Positions 1-6,583 of a stretch of DNA of 9,237 nucleotides are shown here, in pieces. The stretch is from Halobacteriales archaeon QH_8_67_36 (lineage in GTDB: Archaea > Halobacteriota > Halobacteria > Halobacteriales > Haloarculaceae): assembly GCA_003021755.1 (NCBI GenBank), contig PXQZ01000034.1:1-9237 (forward strand), read 5' to 3'. The translations under genes and the position numbers were made by a program. Under the pieces are notes generated by a model. The model made no database searches. It saw only the letters and a program-made list of their open reading frames with translations, and had not been told where the DNA came from. Position 1 is the first letter of the stretch. Every line of letters starts with the position of its first letter.

Positions 1-491
1 GGCGAGAGCGAAATCAGGCCCGCCCGGTCCAGCGCCCGGAGTTGCCACGGCGGCCGCGACACCGCCAGTTGCTCCTCGTCGGGATTGCGCTCGCGGTAGC
101 CGGCGTGCCACGTCGCCATGCTCCGCAGACCGCCGTGTGCGAGCTGCAGGAATATCTTTCCCTCGTGTAGATGAATCGCGTCGGTGAGCCGTTCGAGCCG
201 CGCGACGAACGCCGGGTCGTGGACCCGCGTCATGTTCGGCGCTGCACAGCCGCCCGTCGGCGTGACGATGCTCGCGCCCTGAAAGACGAGACCGACGCCG
301 CTCTCTACCGTCGGTTCGAGTTCGTCTATCAGGGTGTCGACGGCGTCCTCGCCGTTGCCGGCACACTCGAGCACCGGTGCCCGATAGAGCCGGTTTGGAA
401 GCCGGCAGCCGCCGATGTCCAGCGGTTCGGCGAGTCCGGTCACGGCGCCCCGGGTAGTCGCGTTCGGTCGCCGCGCTGTCCGCGCATACAT
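1..491 (-). CDS. Old Yellow Enzyme-family NADH:flavin oxidoreductase, N-terminal part (cut by window edge)
   Basis: This is the first ~163 codons of a flavin-dependent oxidoreductase of the Old Yellow Enzyme/YqjM type; the C-terminal half lies outside the window. Such proteins are cytosolic FMN-binding TIM barrels that use NAD(P)H to reduce activated C=C bonds or related substrates. What is visible is the family's N-terminal pattern: LAEPLDIGGCRLPNRLYRAP near residues 20-39 (usual form L..P..IG...L.NR....P), then a glycine-rich VGLVFQGASIVTPTGG stretch, and the second-strand motif IFLQLAHGGLRS, matching the usual Q.xH.GR element but with Leu between the Gly pair and Arg. I use the ATG at 491; a GTG 16 codons in, just before TGLAEP, is an alternative. 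The start lies 135 bases beyond the stop of cgi121 on the same strand, so it may have its own promoter. The physiological substrate cannot be told, and without the C-terminal half a two-domain 2,4-dienoyl-CoA reductase-like form cannot be excluded. Confidence 0.85.
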   Translation of the reverse strand, partial: MYARTARRPNATTRGAVTGLAEPLDIGGCRLPNRLYRAPVLECAGNGEDAVDTLIDELEPTVESGVGLVFQGASIVTPTGGCAAPNMTRVHDPAFVARLERLTDAIHLHEGKIFLQLAHGGLRSMATWHAGYRERNPDEEQLAVSRPPWQLRALDRAGLISLS

Positions 492-511
492 CGCCGTTGG
501 CGCGGGTAGTG

Positions 512-517
512 AAAAAT
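512..517 (-). promoter_or_regulatory. Possible TATA-like box / T-tract before the flavin oxidoreductase gene
   Basis: On the minus strand an ATTTTT run sits about 23 bases before the ATG at 491. That is close to where a haloarchaeal TATA box would lie for a leaderless transcript. The match to the TTTAWA consensus is weak. The same T-run could instead end transcription of hel308-cgi121, which is read in the same direction. I cannot decide between the two. Confidence 0.3.
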
Positions 518-542
518 CCCGTCGGCGCCGGCCGCGCTCGTG

Positions 543-580
543 TCACGGCACACTGCGCTCACGGGTCGCTTTGCTCACGG
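543..580. repeat. Three TCACGG repeats at an exact 16-bp period
   Basis: TCACGG occurs at 543-548, 559-564 and 575-580; the second and third copies extend to GCTCACGG. Read towards the flavin oxidoreductase gene these are CCGTGA sites lying about 52-89 bases before its ATG. A fourth, inverted copy (CCGTGA on the plus strand) is at 610-615. Regular spacing would fit an operator, but 16 bp is about one and a half helical turns, so neighbouring sites would face opposite sides of the DNA. Short CGCTCACGG-like strings are also frequent in haloarchaeal intergenic DNA, so this may be compositional. Confidence 0.4.
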
Positions 581-597
581 CTACCGCCATTTGCTTT

Positions 598-609
598 CGA
601 GACGTCTCG
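598..609. repeat. 12-bp perfect palindrome after cgi121
   Basis: CGAGACGTCTCG is its own reverse complement. It lies 18 bases past the cgi121 stop codon, in the 492-626 intergenic gap. With no T-run directly after it in the direction of transcription it is a poor terminator; a dimeric-protein binding site is possible. No function is shown by the sequence alone. Confidence 0.35.
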
Positions 610-626
610 CCGTGATCGAACTCCCG

Positions 627-1127
627 TTACTTCTCCACAACCAGCAGCGCCACCCGTTCGCGCACGGCATCGGCTAGCGTCCCGTCGGTGGCCGCGAGTT
701 CGGTGTCGCCGACGTCGAAGAACTCCCGCACACGCGCCTCGTCGTAGTCGCCGACCGTCTCCGCGTCGTCGAGTGCCTCGCCGAGGTCGGCTGCGGCAGC
801 GGCTTCGTCTTTTCGGTCGTTTCCATCCACGATGACGGCCACGACCGGACAGTCGCCCTCGCTCACGCCCATCCGCAACGCCCGGTTTATCTGGCGGCGG
901 CCGGCGGCGTACAGCAGTATTTCGACGCCGAAGTCCTCTGCGATGGTATCCGCGCGCTCGCGGGCGCGGGCAGCGAGGTCGACCGCCCGTTCGAGGTGGG
1001 CGCGGTCCACGACGTAGCGGGCGTCGAAGGCCTGTACCGTCACGCCGTGGTCGTCGCCGATACCGTCGAGTTCGGCCACGAAGGCGCCCACGTCGTCGAT
1101 GTCGGCCCGCCCCTCGATCACCTCCAT
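627..1127 (-). CDS. cgi121: KEOPS complex subunit Cgi121
   Basis: This 166-residue acidic protein matches the Cgi121/TPRKB family in length and pattern. The clearest signature is EILLYAAGRRQINRALRMGV near residues 69-88, the family's strand plus helix with the (A/S)GxRQI core; a second conserved strand, CPVVAVIVDG, follows near 93-102, and the chain ends with a hydrophobic LLVVEK. Cgi121 binds Bud32 and the acceptor end of tRNA in KEOPS (Kae1-Bud32-Pcc1-Cgi121), which adds threonylcarbamoyl to A37 of ANN-decoding tRNAs. The ATG at 1127 overlaps the hel308 stop by one base (TGATG), so translation of the two is probably coupled. The other KEOPS genes are not in the window. The protein has many Asp and Glu residues, as expected for a salt-in cytosol. 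No closely similar alternative family comes to mind. Confidence 0.9.
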   Translation of the reverse strand: MEVIEGRADIDDVGAFVAELDGIGDDHGVTVQAFDARYVVDRAHLERAVDLAARARERADTIAEDFGVEILLYAAGRRQINRALRMGVSEGDCPVVAVIVDGNDRKDEAAAAADLGEALDDAETVGDYDEARVREFFDVGDTELAATDGTLADAVRERVALLVVEK

Positions 1128-3406
1128 CAGAAGTCACCCAGGTTCGACTGGTCCGCCTCGGACTCGTCCTCGTGGTCCCCCTCGCCGTCGCGGGGCGACG
1201 CCCCGTGGACCTCGACGTCGGGGTCGGGCTCGATGCCCGCCATCGAGGGGTTTCGGTGGCCGGCGTTTTCGAGGACGTTCTCCGCGGTCTTCCGGCGCCC
1301 GCGCAGCGCGGCCAGCACGACCGGTTTCGCGGCGTCGCGTAGCTCCGCGCGGTCGCTGATGCCGGCCTCGAACAGCCGGCGGGCGCGCTTGCGGCCGACG
1401 CCGCGGACCCCGGCGAGGTCGACCAGTTCCTCGCGGACCCCGTGTTCGACGCGGATGCGGGCCTCGCTGATGGCGCGGGCGGCGTCCGAGTCGACCTCGC
1501 CGGCCAGCGATTCGGCGGCCCCCAGCAGCCACTGGGCCGTCTCGACCTTCCCGCGGATGTCGCCCGGACCGACGCCGTAGCGGTCGGTGATGGTCTCCTC
1601 GTCGACCTCGCTGGCCCAGTCCTCCAGCAGGCGCGCGGTCTTGAGCGCCGAGAGCCAGTCCTCGAAGCGCTCGTCCTCGAACTCCGAGGGCGTCGGACCC
1701 AGCAGTTCGTCCTCGCGTTCGTACAGCGCCGTCTCGTACTCCTCCCGGTCGCCCGAGCGCAGGTAGAGCTGGTACATGTCCGGCGTGCGCGAGACGAGGT
1801 GGTAGAGTCCCAGCGCCGAGACGTCGTCGGGGTCGATTTTGGCGCTTGCCGCGCGCTCCTCGGCCAGTTCGTTCGCGGTGGGGAACTCGAGCGAGGTCGC
1901 GTCCAACTCTCCGGCATCGACGTCGAGGAAGCCGTTGCGCTCCAGATACGTCAGCACGTCGTCGACCACCATCCCCAGCCGGCCGCTCTCGCCGGTCTGG
2001 CTGGCGTAGAGGGTCTGTTCGAGGAATTCGAGCAGCCCCGTTCGGGAACGAGCGAAGCCCGAGGAGACGGTCGCGAGGATATGCGTCCTGAGGGCGGGTT
2101 CGGCGGCGAGTTTCGACCGGACTGGCTCGGGGTCGGCCCAGACGTACCGCTCGAACAGTTCGTCCAGTTCATCGTGGCTGCTGGCCACCAGCACGGCCTC
2201 GCCGTAGGGGTCGAGCCCTGGCCGGCCGGCCCGCCCCATCATCTGGTGGACCTCCAGCACGGAGAGTGGGGCCATCCCGCCCGCGCTCCCGTCGTAGCGG
2301 CGCCAGTCCCGGACGACGACGCGCCGCGAGGGCGTGTTCACCCCGGCCGCGAGCGTCGGCGTCGCACAGACGACCTTCACGAGGCGGTCCTGGAACGCCT
2401 GCTCGACGAGTTTGCGGTGGCCCCTGGCGAGACCGGCGTGGTGGAAGGCGGCGCCGTCCGCGACGGCGTCGGCCAGGTCGTCGCTCGTCTCGGTGTCGCT
2501 CACGTCCCGGATGTCGGCGGCGATACCCTCCAGTTGCGCTTGCTCCTCGGCGCTCAGGTGGGGCCGGACCGTACTCGCCAGCCGCTCGGCGGCGGCCTCC
2601 GCGTTCCGGCGGGAGTTGACGAACACGAGCGTCGAGCCACCCTCCTCGACGCTGCCGTCCTCGCCCTGTTTGTCCTGTAACGTGTCCCGGACGATAGCCG
2701 CGGTGGGCTTCTCGTTGTTCCGTACGGCGAGGCGCTGCTGGCTCCCGTCCTCCAGATGCAGGGCCTGCCCGTAGTGGACGCCCTTCTGAAGCTCGATGGG
2801 CCGCCAGTCCGAGTCCACGAGTTCGGCGTCGAGCCAGCCGGCCAGTTCGCCGGCGTTGCCGATGGTCGCCGACAGCGCGACGGTCTGGAGGTCGGGGTTC
2901 AGCCGTCGGAGCTTCGCGAGCGTCACTTCGAGCGTGGGACCGCGCTGGCCGTCGTCGACCAGATGTACCTCGTCGCTGACGACACAGGTCAGGTCATCCA
3001 GCCACGGCGCGTCGTTTCGCACGAGAGAATCCACCTTCTCGCTGGTGGCGACGACGACGTCACAGTCGCCGAGCCAGCCGCCGTCGGACTCGTAGTTGCC
3101 CGTCGAGACGCCGATGCTCAGCCCGTACTGCTCGAACTGCTCGAACTCGGCCTGCTTCTCGCTTGCCAGCGCCCGGAGCGGGACGATGTACAGCGCCGTG
3201 CCGCCGCGAGCGACCGAGGAGAGCATCGCTAACTCGGCGATGAGCGTTTTCCCGCTCGCCGTCGGGATCGACGCCACCAGGTTCGCTCCCTCGGTGACGC
3301 CGGCCTCGACGGCCTCGGCCTGGGGCGGATACAGCTCCTCGATACCGTCGTCGCGCAGGTGGTCCGGGAGCCAGTCGGGCACGCCCGGCAGGTCCGCAAC
3401 GTCCAT
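1127..3406 (-). CDS. hel308: ATP-dependent DNA helicase Hel308 (Ski2-type, Hjm)
   Basis: This 759-residue superfamily 2 helicase has the archaeal Hel308 layout. The usual motifs are all present: YPPQ Q-motif near 26-29, Walker A PTASGKT at 48-54, Ia PLRALA near 76, DEVH at 145-148, SAT at 179-181, FVNSRRNAE near 262, FHHAGL at 321-326, ATPTLAAGVNTP at 348-359 and QMMGRAGRPG at 388-397. A winged-helix hinge follows (about 410-500), then the helical ratchet domain (about 500-645, including RGKVETAQWLLG) and a helix-hairpin-helix (about 661-682, LAGVRGVGRKRA). The acidic tail ends QSNLGDF, which looks like a PCNA-interacting motif. Hel308 unwinds the lagging strand at stalled forks and acts in restart and recombination control. 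I place the start at the ATG at 3406 (MDVADLPGVPDW) because it keeps the conserved N-terminus; a TTG seven codons upstream is less likely. A second, out-of-frame copy of the start lies 28 bases upstream (see the repeat). It overlaps cgi121 by one base. Confidence 0.95.
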   Translation of the reverse strand: MDVADLPGVPDWLPDHLRDDGIEELYPPQAEAVEAGVTEGANLVASIPTASGKTLIAELAMLSSVARGGTALYIVPLRALASEKQAEFEQFEQYGLSIGVSTGNYESDGGWLGDCDVVVATSEKVDSLVRNDAPWLDDLTCVVSDEVHLVDDGQRGPTLEVTLAKLRRLNPDLQTVALSATIGNAGELAGWLDAELVDSDWRPIELQKGVHYGQALHLEDGSQQRLAVRNNEKPTAAIVRDTLQDKQGEDGSVEEGGSTLVFVNSRRNAEAAAERLASTVRPHLSAEEQAQLEGIAADIRDVSDTETSDDLADAVADGAAFHHAGLARGHRKLVEQAFQDRLVKVVCATPTLAAGVNTPSRRVVVRDWRRYDGSAGGMAPLSVLEVHQMMGRAGRPGLDPYGEAVLVASSHDELDELFERYVWADPEPVRSKLAAEPALRTHILATVSSGFARSRTGLLEFLEQTLYASQTGESGRLGMVVDDVLTYLERNGFLDVDAGELDATSLEFPTANELAEERAASAKIDPDDVSALGLYHLVSRTPDMYQLYLRSGDREEYETALYEREDELLGPTPSEFEDERFEDWLSALKTARLLEDWASEVDEETITDRYGVGPGDIRGKVETAQWLLGAAESLAGEVDSDAARAISEARIRVEHGVREELVDLAGVRGVGRKRARRLFEAGISDRAELRDAAKPVVLAALRGRRKTAENVLENAGHRNPSMAGIEPDPDVEVHGASPRDGEGDHEDESEADQSNLGDF

Positions 3407-3443
3407 TACGCCCCGGCAGGTCCGCAACGTCCATTACGCCCCG
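3384..3443. repeat. 28-bp tandem duplication spanning the hel308 start codon
   Basis: A 28-bp unit is repeated head to tail: 3384-3415 and 3412-3443 agree at all 32 compared positions. Each copy carries the hel308 start sequence (ATGGACGTTGCGGACCTGCC on the minus strand), at 3406 and 3434. Since 28 is not a multiple of three, the outer ATG is out of frame with hel308 and opens a frame of 124 codons running to 3060 without joining it. Only the inner ATG at 3406 leads into the helicase. Confidence 0.9.
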
Positions 3444-3460
3444 ATAGGGTCCTGCCCCGA

Positions 3461-3466
3461 CTTAAA
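3461..3466 (-). promoter_or_regulatory. TATA-like box for hel308-cgi121
   Basis: TTTAAG on the minus strand fits a haloarchaeal TATA box. A start of transcription about 26 bases downstream would fall near 3437, only a few bases before the outer, duplicated ATG at 3434 and about 31 bases before the in-frame ATG at 3406. The spacing suits a leaderless transcript that begins at the outer ATG. The same A/T-rich core, read on the plus strand, is about 85 bases from the ferredoxin ATG, too far to serve as its leaderless promoter. Confidence 0.5.
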
Positions 3467-3549
3467 CTGTCGCACTGTGACCGCTTCGGTTCGACGGTAC
3501 GTCGAGTGCCGAGGGGAACGCCTATGCCCACGAACGGCTAACGGAAGGT

Positions 3550-3792
3550 ATGCGAGTCGAGTACGACTACGACACCTGTATCGGCATGTTCCAGTGTGTC
3601 GCGGAGTGGGACGCCTTCGAACGTAACGAGGACGCCGGCAAGGCGGTGCTGACAGATAGCGAGGAACGCGAGGCGGACGTGTTCGTCCGGGATGTGCCCG
3701 ACGACGCCGAACTGGACGCGAAGTTCGCGGCCCGGTCCTGTCCGGTCGACGCCATCACCGTCTACGACGACGGCGAACAGATCATTCCCTGA
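3550..3792 (+). CDS. Small ferredoxin, probably 3Fe-4S type
   Basis: This 80-residue, very acidic protein carries the single-cluster ferredoxin pattern C10-x5-C16 ... C64-P (CIGMFQC near the N-terminus, SCPVDAI near the C-terminus). There are only three cysteines in the whole chain, and the position where a fourth cluster Cys would sit (CxxC) is Met13, so a 3Fe-4S cluster is the natural reading. This resembles the small ferredoxins that feed electrons to monooxygenases and other redox enzymes; the partner here is not evident. The usual small residue and Gly before Gln-Cys are replaced by Met-Phe. It is divergent from hel308 and converges on the ABC operon, so it is probably transcribed alone. 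GGAAGGT directly abuts the ATG, too close to act as a normal Shine-Dalgarno site; a weak TATA-like CTATGC at 3522-3527 is about 25 bases upstream, suggesting a leaderless transcript. Confidence 0.85.
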   Translation: MRVEYDYDTCIGMFQCVAEWDAFERNEDAGKAVLTDSEEREADVFVRDVPDDAELDAKFAARSCPVDAITVYDDGEQIIP

Positions 3793-3837
3793 GCATCCAT
3801 GCGGGTCATCGTGTCGGTACACCGATACTCGCGGGGC

Positions 3838-3860
3838 CGGATTTAATCTACAGTAATCCG
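3838..3860. terminator. Possible shared hairpin between convergent ferredoxin and ABC-transporter genes
   Basis: CGGATT (3838-3843) and AATCCG (3855-3860) can pair as a 6-bp stem around an 11-base A/T-rich loop. It lies two bases past the stop of the last ABC gene and 45 bases past the ferredoxin stop, where a terminator for both is expected. There is no strong T-run after it on either strand. A second short quasi-palindrome, TCGGTACACCGA, is at 3814-3825 in the same gap. Both are weak evidence. Confidence 0.3.
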
Positions 3861-3862
3861 TA

Positions 3863-4666
3863 TCAGACGGGGCGGCGGAGCGTCGAGGCCACGCCGGCCG
3901 CCACAGCACTGACGACGATGACGAGCACGCTCGCCGCGTTCAGGAAGGCCGTGGCACCGATGCGGACCTTTCCGAATATCTCCAGCGGGACCGTGGTCAC
4001 CCCCGACCCGGCGAGGAAGAAGGTGATGAGGAACTCGTTGAACGAGAGCGCGAACGCAAACAGCACGCTCGCCATCAGTGCCGGCCACAGCAGCGGCACC
4101 GTTACCGTCACGAACACGGTCCGGTTGTCCGCACCGAGGTCGCGAGCGGCGGCCGAGAGTCGGTCGTCTAGCTCCCCGTAGCGAGCGGCGATGAGGAACG
4201 TCGTGAACGGAAGCACCCAGAACAGGTGTCCGAGAACTACCGGGAGATAGCCGTAGCCAAAGCCGACGAGCGCGCTCGCCCGCCCGATGCCGAACGCGAC
4301 GACGACTGTCGGAACGAACAGCGGCAGGGCGATGACCACAGCGATGCTCCGACGGACAGTCCGTGTGAGCGGGCTCCGGACGATCGCGTATGCGCCGGCC
4401 AGCCCCAGCATAGTGCCGCCAAAGGCCGTGACGATGCCGATACCGAGGCTGGTAAACAGCGCCCGCACGAACCGGCTATCGGTCAGCACGGCAGTGTACC
4501 ACCGGAGCGAGAGGCCGTCTATCGGGATCGTCGGCTGCCCCGCCGGTGAGAGCGACAGGTACCCGATGACGAGTACCGGCGTGTACAGGAAGACGAGCGT
4601 CAGCGCAACGACGACACCCGGGAGACGCCCGGCACCGCGCTCGGCCAGCCGACTGACCCTTACCAT
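3863..4666 (-). CDS. ABC importer permease, PotC-like
   Basis: This 267-residue integral membrane protein is the second permease of the importer. About six hydrophobic segments are visible (near residues 17-38, 70-95, 107-130, 138-160, 194-218 and 240-260). Between the fourth and fifth lies the EAA loop (AARDLGADNRTVFVTVTVPLLWP, about 173-195), which contacts the ATPase. The segment SFNEFLITFFLAGSG, followed by a VPLEIF stretch, matches the PotC/PhnV side of the family. Its ATG at 4666 overlaps the end of the preceding permease by seven bases, so it is the last gene of the operon. The length is normal and no motif is broken. The family moves polyamines, 2-aminoethylphosphonate, thiamine or iron, and the permease sequence does not settle which. 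Confidence 0.9.
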   Translation of the reverse strand: MVRVSRLAERGAGRLPGVVVALTLVFLYTPVLVIGYLSLSPAGQPTIPIDGLSLRWYTAVLTDSRFVRALFTSLGIGIVTAFGGTMLGLAGAYAIVRSPLTRTVRRSIAVVIALPLFVPTVVVAFGIGRASALVGFGYGYLPVVLGHLFWVLPFTTFLIAARYGELDDRLSAAARDLGADNRTVFVTVTVPLLWPALMASVLFAFALSFNEFLITFFLAGSGVTTVPLEIFGKVRIGATAFLNAASVLVIVVSAVAAGVASTLRRPV

Positions 4667-5502
4667 TGTCGCAGCTCCCGTCTGACGCGCGGCGAGAGCG
4701 CGCCGAGCGCGAGGCTCCCGAGCACGAGTAGCAGAAACACGAACGACAACGCCGCCGCGAAGCCGTAGTTCGTGTACTGTCTGAACGCCTGGACGACGAG
4801 CCGTGCGATCATGATGTTTCCGGGGCTACCGAGTATCTCCGGCGTCGCAAACGCGCCGGCGATGCGTGCGTAGACGATGAGTGTCGCCGCCGCCGCGCCG
4901 GGGAGCGTCCGCGGGAGCACGATATCGAGGAACACCCGGTAGTCGCTCGCACCGAGGTCCCGCGCGGCCGTTATGAGCCGGTAATCGAGTCGCTCCATCG
5001 AGACGTACATCGTCAAAACGACGTACGGGAGGTAGATGTACACGAACCCGATCCCCATCGAGACGTTGTTGTACAGGAGGTCGAGCGACGAATCGAGGAC
5101 ACCGGACCCGACGAGGATGCGGTTTACGACGCCGCCCCGGGCCAGAATCCACACCCACGCGTAGTTGAGAACGACGTAGTTGAGCCACAGCGGCAGCGTC
5201 ACGGCGACCAGTGCGACGAGCCGGTATCGGTCCGGACACCGGTGGGCGATCCAGTAGGTGATCGGGTAGGCAACGGCGAGGCAGACGGCGGTGACGCCGA
5301 CACCGACGCCGATAGAGTACAACAGCGCACCGCGGTACAGGGGTGACAACACCTCCGCGTAGTTTTCGCCGCCGAGTCCGGGGCCGATGCTCTCGACGAA
5401 CAGCGTCACGAGCGGGAACACGCCAAGCGCCAGCGCCAGGAGGACGGGGCTGCCGGCGATGAGCCAATCCCGGACCCGGCCGGGTGTGTCAGCGACGCTC
5501 AT
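4660..5502 (-). CDS. ABC importer permease, PotB-like
   Basis: This 280-residue membrane protein is the first permease of the importer and should pair with the PotC-like one as a heterodimer. It has hydrophobic segments near residues 13-36, 60-87, 95-120, 148-168, 200-222 and 246-268. The EAA loop AARDLGASDYRVFLDIVLPR (about 179-198) is intact, followed by the family's GAFATPEILGSPG (about 215-228). The frame is open for 43 more codons upstream, but that part is an arginine-rich shadow of the ATPase gene. I therefore start at the ATG at 5502 (MSVADTPGRVRDW), which overlaps the ATPase end by 14 bases. Its own TAA lies inside the next permease start. These overlaps imply translational coupling and fixed stoichiometry. 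Confidence 0.9.
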   Translation of the reverse strand: MSVADTPGRVRDWLIAGSPVLLALALGVFPLVTLFVESIGPGLGGENYAEVLSPLYRGALLYSIGVGVGVTAVCLAVAYPITYWIAHRCPDRYRLVALVAVTLPLWLNYVVLNYAWVWILARGGVVNRILVGSGVLDSSLDLLYNNVSMGIGFVYIYLPYVVLTMYVSMERLDYRLITAARDLGASDYRVFLDIVLPRTLPGAAAATLIVYARIAGAFATPEILGSPGNIMIARLVVQAFRQYTNYGFAAALSFVFLLLVLGSLALGALSPRVRRELRQW

Positions 5503-6583
5503 TTTCGACGAGTATGGCCCGGTCGACGCCCAGTGTGACCGTCTCGCCGACGCGGAACGGGACCCCCGTCCCTCCGTCGGCGGACGTCGCGTTCTCCGGC
5601 GTCGCCGCCGTGTTGCGTTCGCGTCGCACAACTAGTTCCGTACCGTTGCAGTCCACGGCCGCTTCCTCGTAGAAGCCCTTGTATGCGATATCAACGACCG
5701 TCCCCGTCAGACCACCGCCGCCGAGGGTCACCGCTTCCGGTCGGACCGCGACTGTCACTGTATCGCCCACAGCGTAGCTCGCTGCGTCGGCGTCCGCCCG
5801 GAGCGGCCCCGCGTCGGTCTTGACGACTACATCGGGACCCGCGTGCCGAGTGACTTCGCCGTCCAACAGCGTGGCGTCTCCGAGAAACGACGCGACGAAC
5901 TGGGTCTGTGGGTCCGTATACAGCTGGCGCGGTGGGCCGGCGTTGACGATGCGTCCGTCCCGCATCACGGCGACCGTGTCCGACATACTCATCGCACTCT
6001 CCTGGTCGTGTGTGACGTACAGGAAGGTCGTGTCGCTGTCGCGCTGTATGCGGCGGAACTCCGCCTGCATCTCGTCCCGAAGCGTACGGTCGAGCGATGC
6101 GAGTGGCTCGTCCAGCAACAGGACCGTCGGGTCGTTGACCAACGCGCGAGCCAGCGCGACCCGCTGGCGCTGCCCGCCCGAGAGGTCGGCCGGGTCGCGG
6201 TCACCGAACCCCGCAAGCTTGACCAGCGCGAGGGCGTCGTCGACTCGCTGCCCGCGTTCCGGGTCCGTGACGCCGCTCCGGGCCAGTCCGTAGCCCACGT
6301 TCTCGGCAACGGTCATGTGCGGGAACAACACGAGGTCCTGAAACACCGTGTTCGTCTCCCGCTCGCGGGCGGGACGGTCCGTCACGTCCTCCCCGTTGAG
6401 CATCACCCGTCCCGCATCCGGTGTGAGCAGCCCGGCGAGCATTCGGAGCGTGGTCGTCTTCCCGCAGCCCGACGGCCCGATAAGCGAGAAGAACTCACCC
6501 TGTGGGACGGTCAGCGAGATATCGTCGACGGCAGGGTCGCCGTCGAAGCTCTTGTGCAGCCCGTCGACAGCGAGCGCGTGCAC
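5489..6583 (-). CDS. ABC importer ATPase, PotA/FbpC-like
   Basis: This 364-residue ATPase powers the importer from the cytosolic side. All nucleotide-binding motifs are in place: Walker A GPSGCGKT at 36-43, Q-loop Gln82 (VFQDLVLFPH), signature LSGGQRQ at 134-140, Walker B VLLLDEP at 154-160 with Glu159, D-loop SLD near 163-165, and the switch His192. A C-terminal TOBE-type regulatory region follows (about 240-364), including VAVRPEAVTL, typical of the PotA/MalK/FbpC group. The start is a GTG at 6583 whose first base is the last base of the binding-protein stop (TAGTG), and it gives the expected N-terminus LAVDGLHKSF. I see no defect. Within the CUT2/polyamine-iron group, the motif set alone does not reveal the substrate. 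Confidence 0.93.
   Translation of the reverse strand: MHALAVDGLHKSFDGDPAVDDISLTVPQGEFFSLIGPSGCGKTTTLRMLAGLLTPDAGRVMLNGEDVTDRPARERETNTVFQDLVLFPHMTVAENVGYGLARSGVTDPERGQRVDDALALVKLAGFGDRDPADLSGGQRQRVALARALVNDPTVLLLDEPLASLDRTLRDEMQAEFRRIQRDSDTTFLYVTHDQESAMSMSDTVAVMRDGRIVNAGPPRQLYTDPQTQFVASFLGDATLLDGEVTRHAGPDVVVKTDAGPLRADADAASYAVGDTVTVAVRPEAVTLGGGGLTGTVVDIAYKGFYEEAAVDCNGTELVVRRERNTAATPENATSADGGTGVPFRVGETVTLGVDRAILVENERR

Noticed and set aside
559..1917. Long minus-strand open frame (about 450 codons) across cgi121 and the hel308 3' part
   Set aside because: The product is almost entirely Arg, Ser, Thr and Pro, typical of an off-frame reading of GC-rich haloarchaeal genes, and it overlaps two clear genes.
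1442..2680. Plus-strand open frame of about 410 codons antisense to hel308
   Set aside because: It mirrors the codon structure of hel308 on the opposite strand, has no recognisable domain and no promoter.
3407..3427. TTG start for hel308 seven codons upstream
   Set aside because: The extension lies inside the duplicated unit, adds no family-like sequence, and the ATG at 3406 gives the expected N-terminus.
3384..3443. CRISPR-like or phage attachment repeat
   Set aside because: There are only two directly abutting copies without spacers and no integrase or Cas gene nearby; a simple tandem duplication explains it.
5503..5631. N-terminal extension of the PotB-like permease by 43 codons
   Set aside because: The extra residues are Arg-rich and lie wholly within the ATPase gene; the ATG at 5502 gives the normal start just before the first membrane segment.
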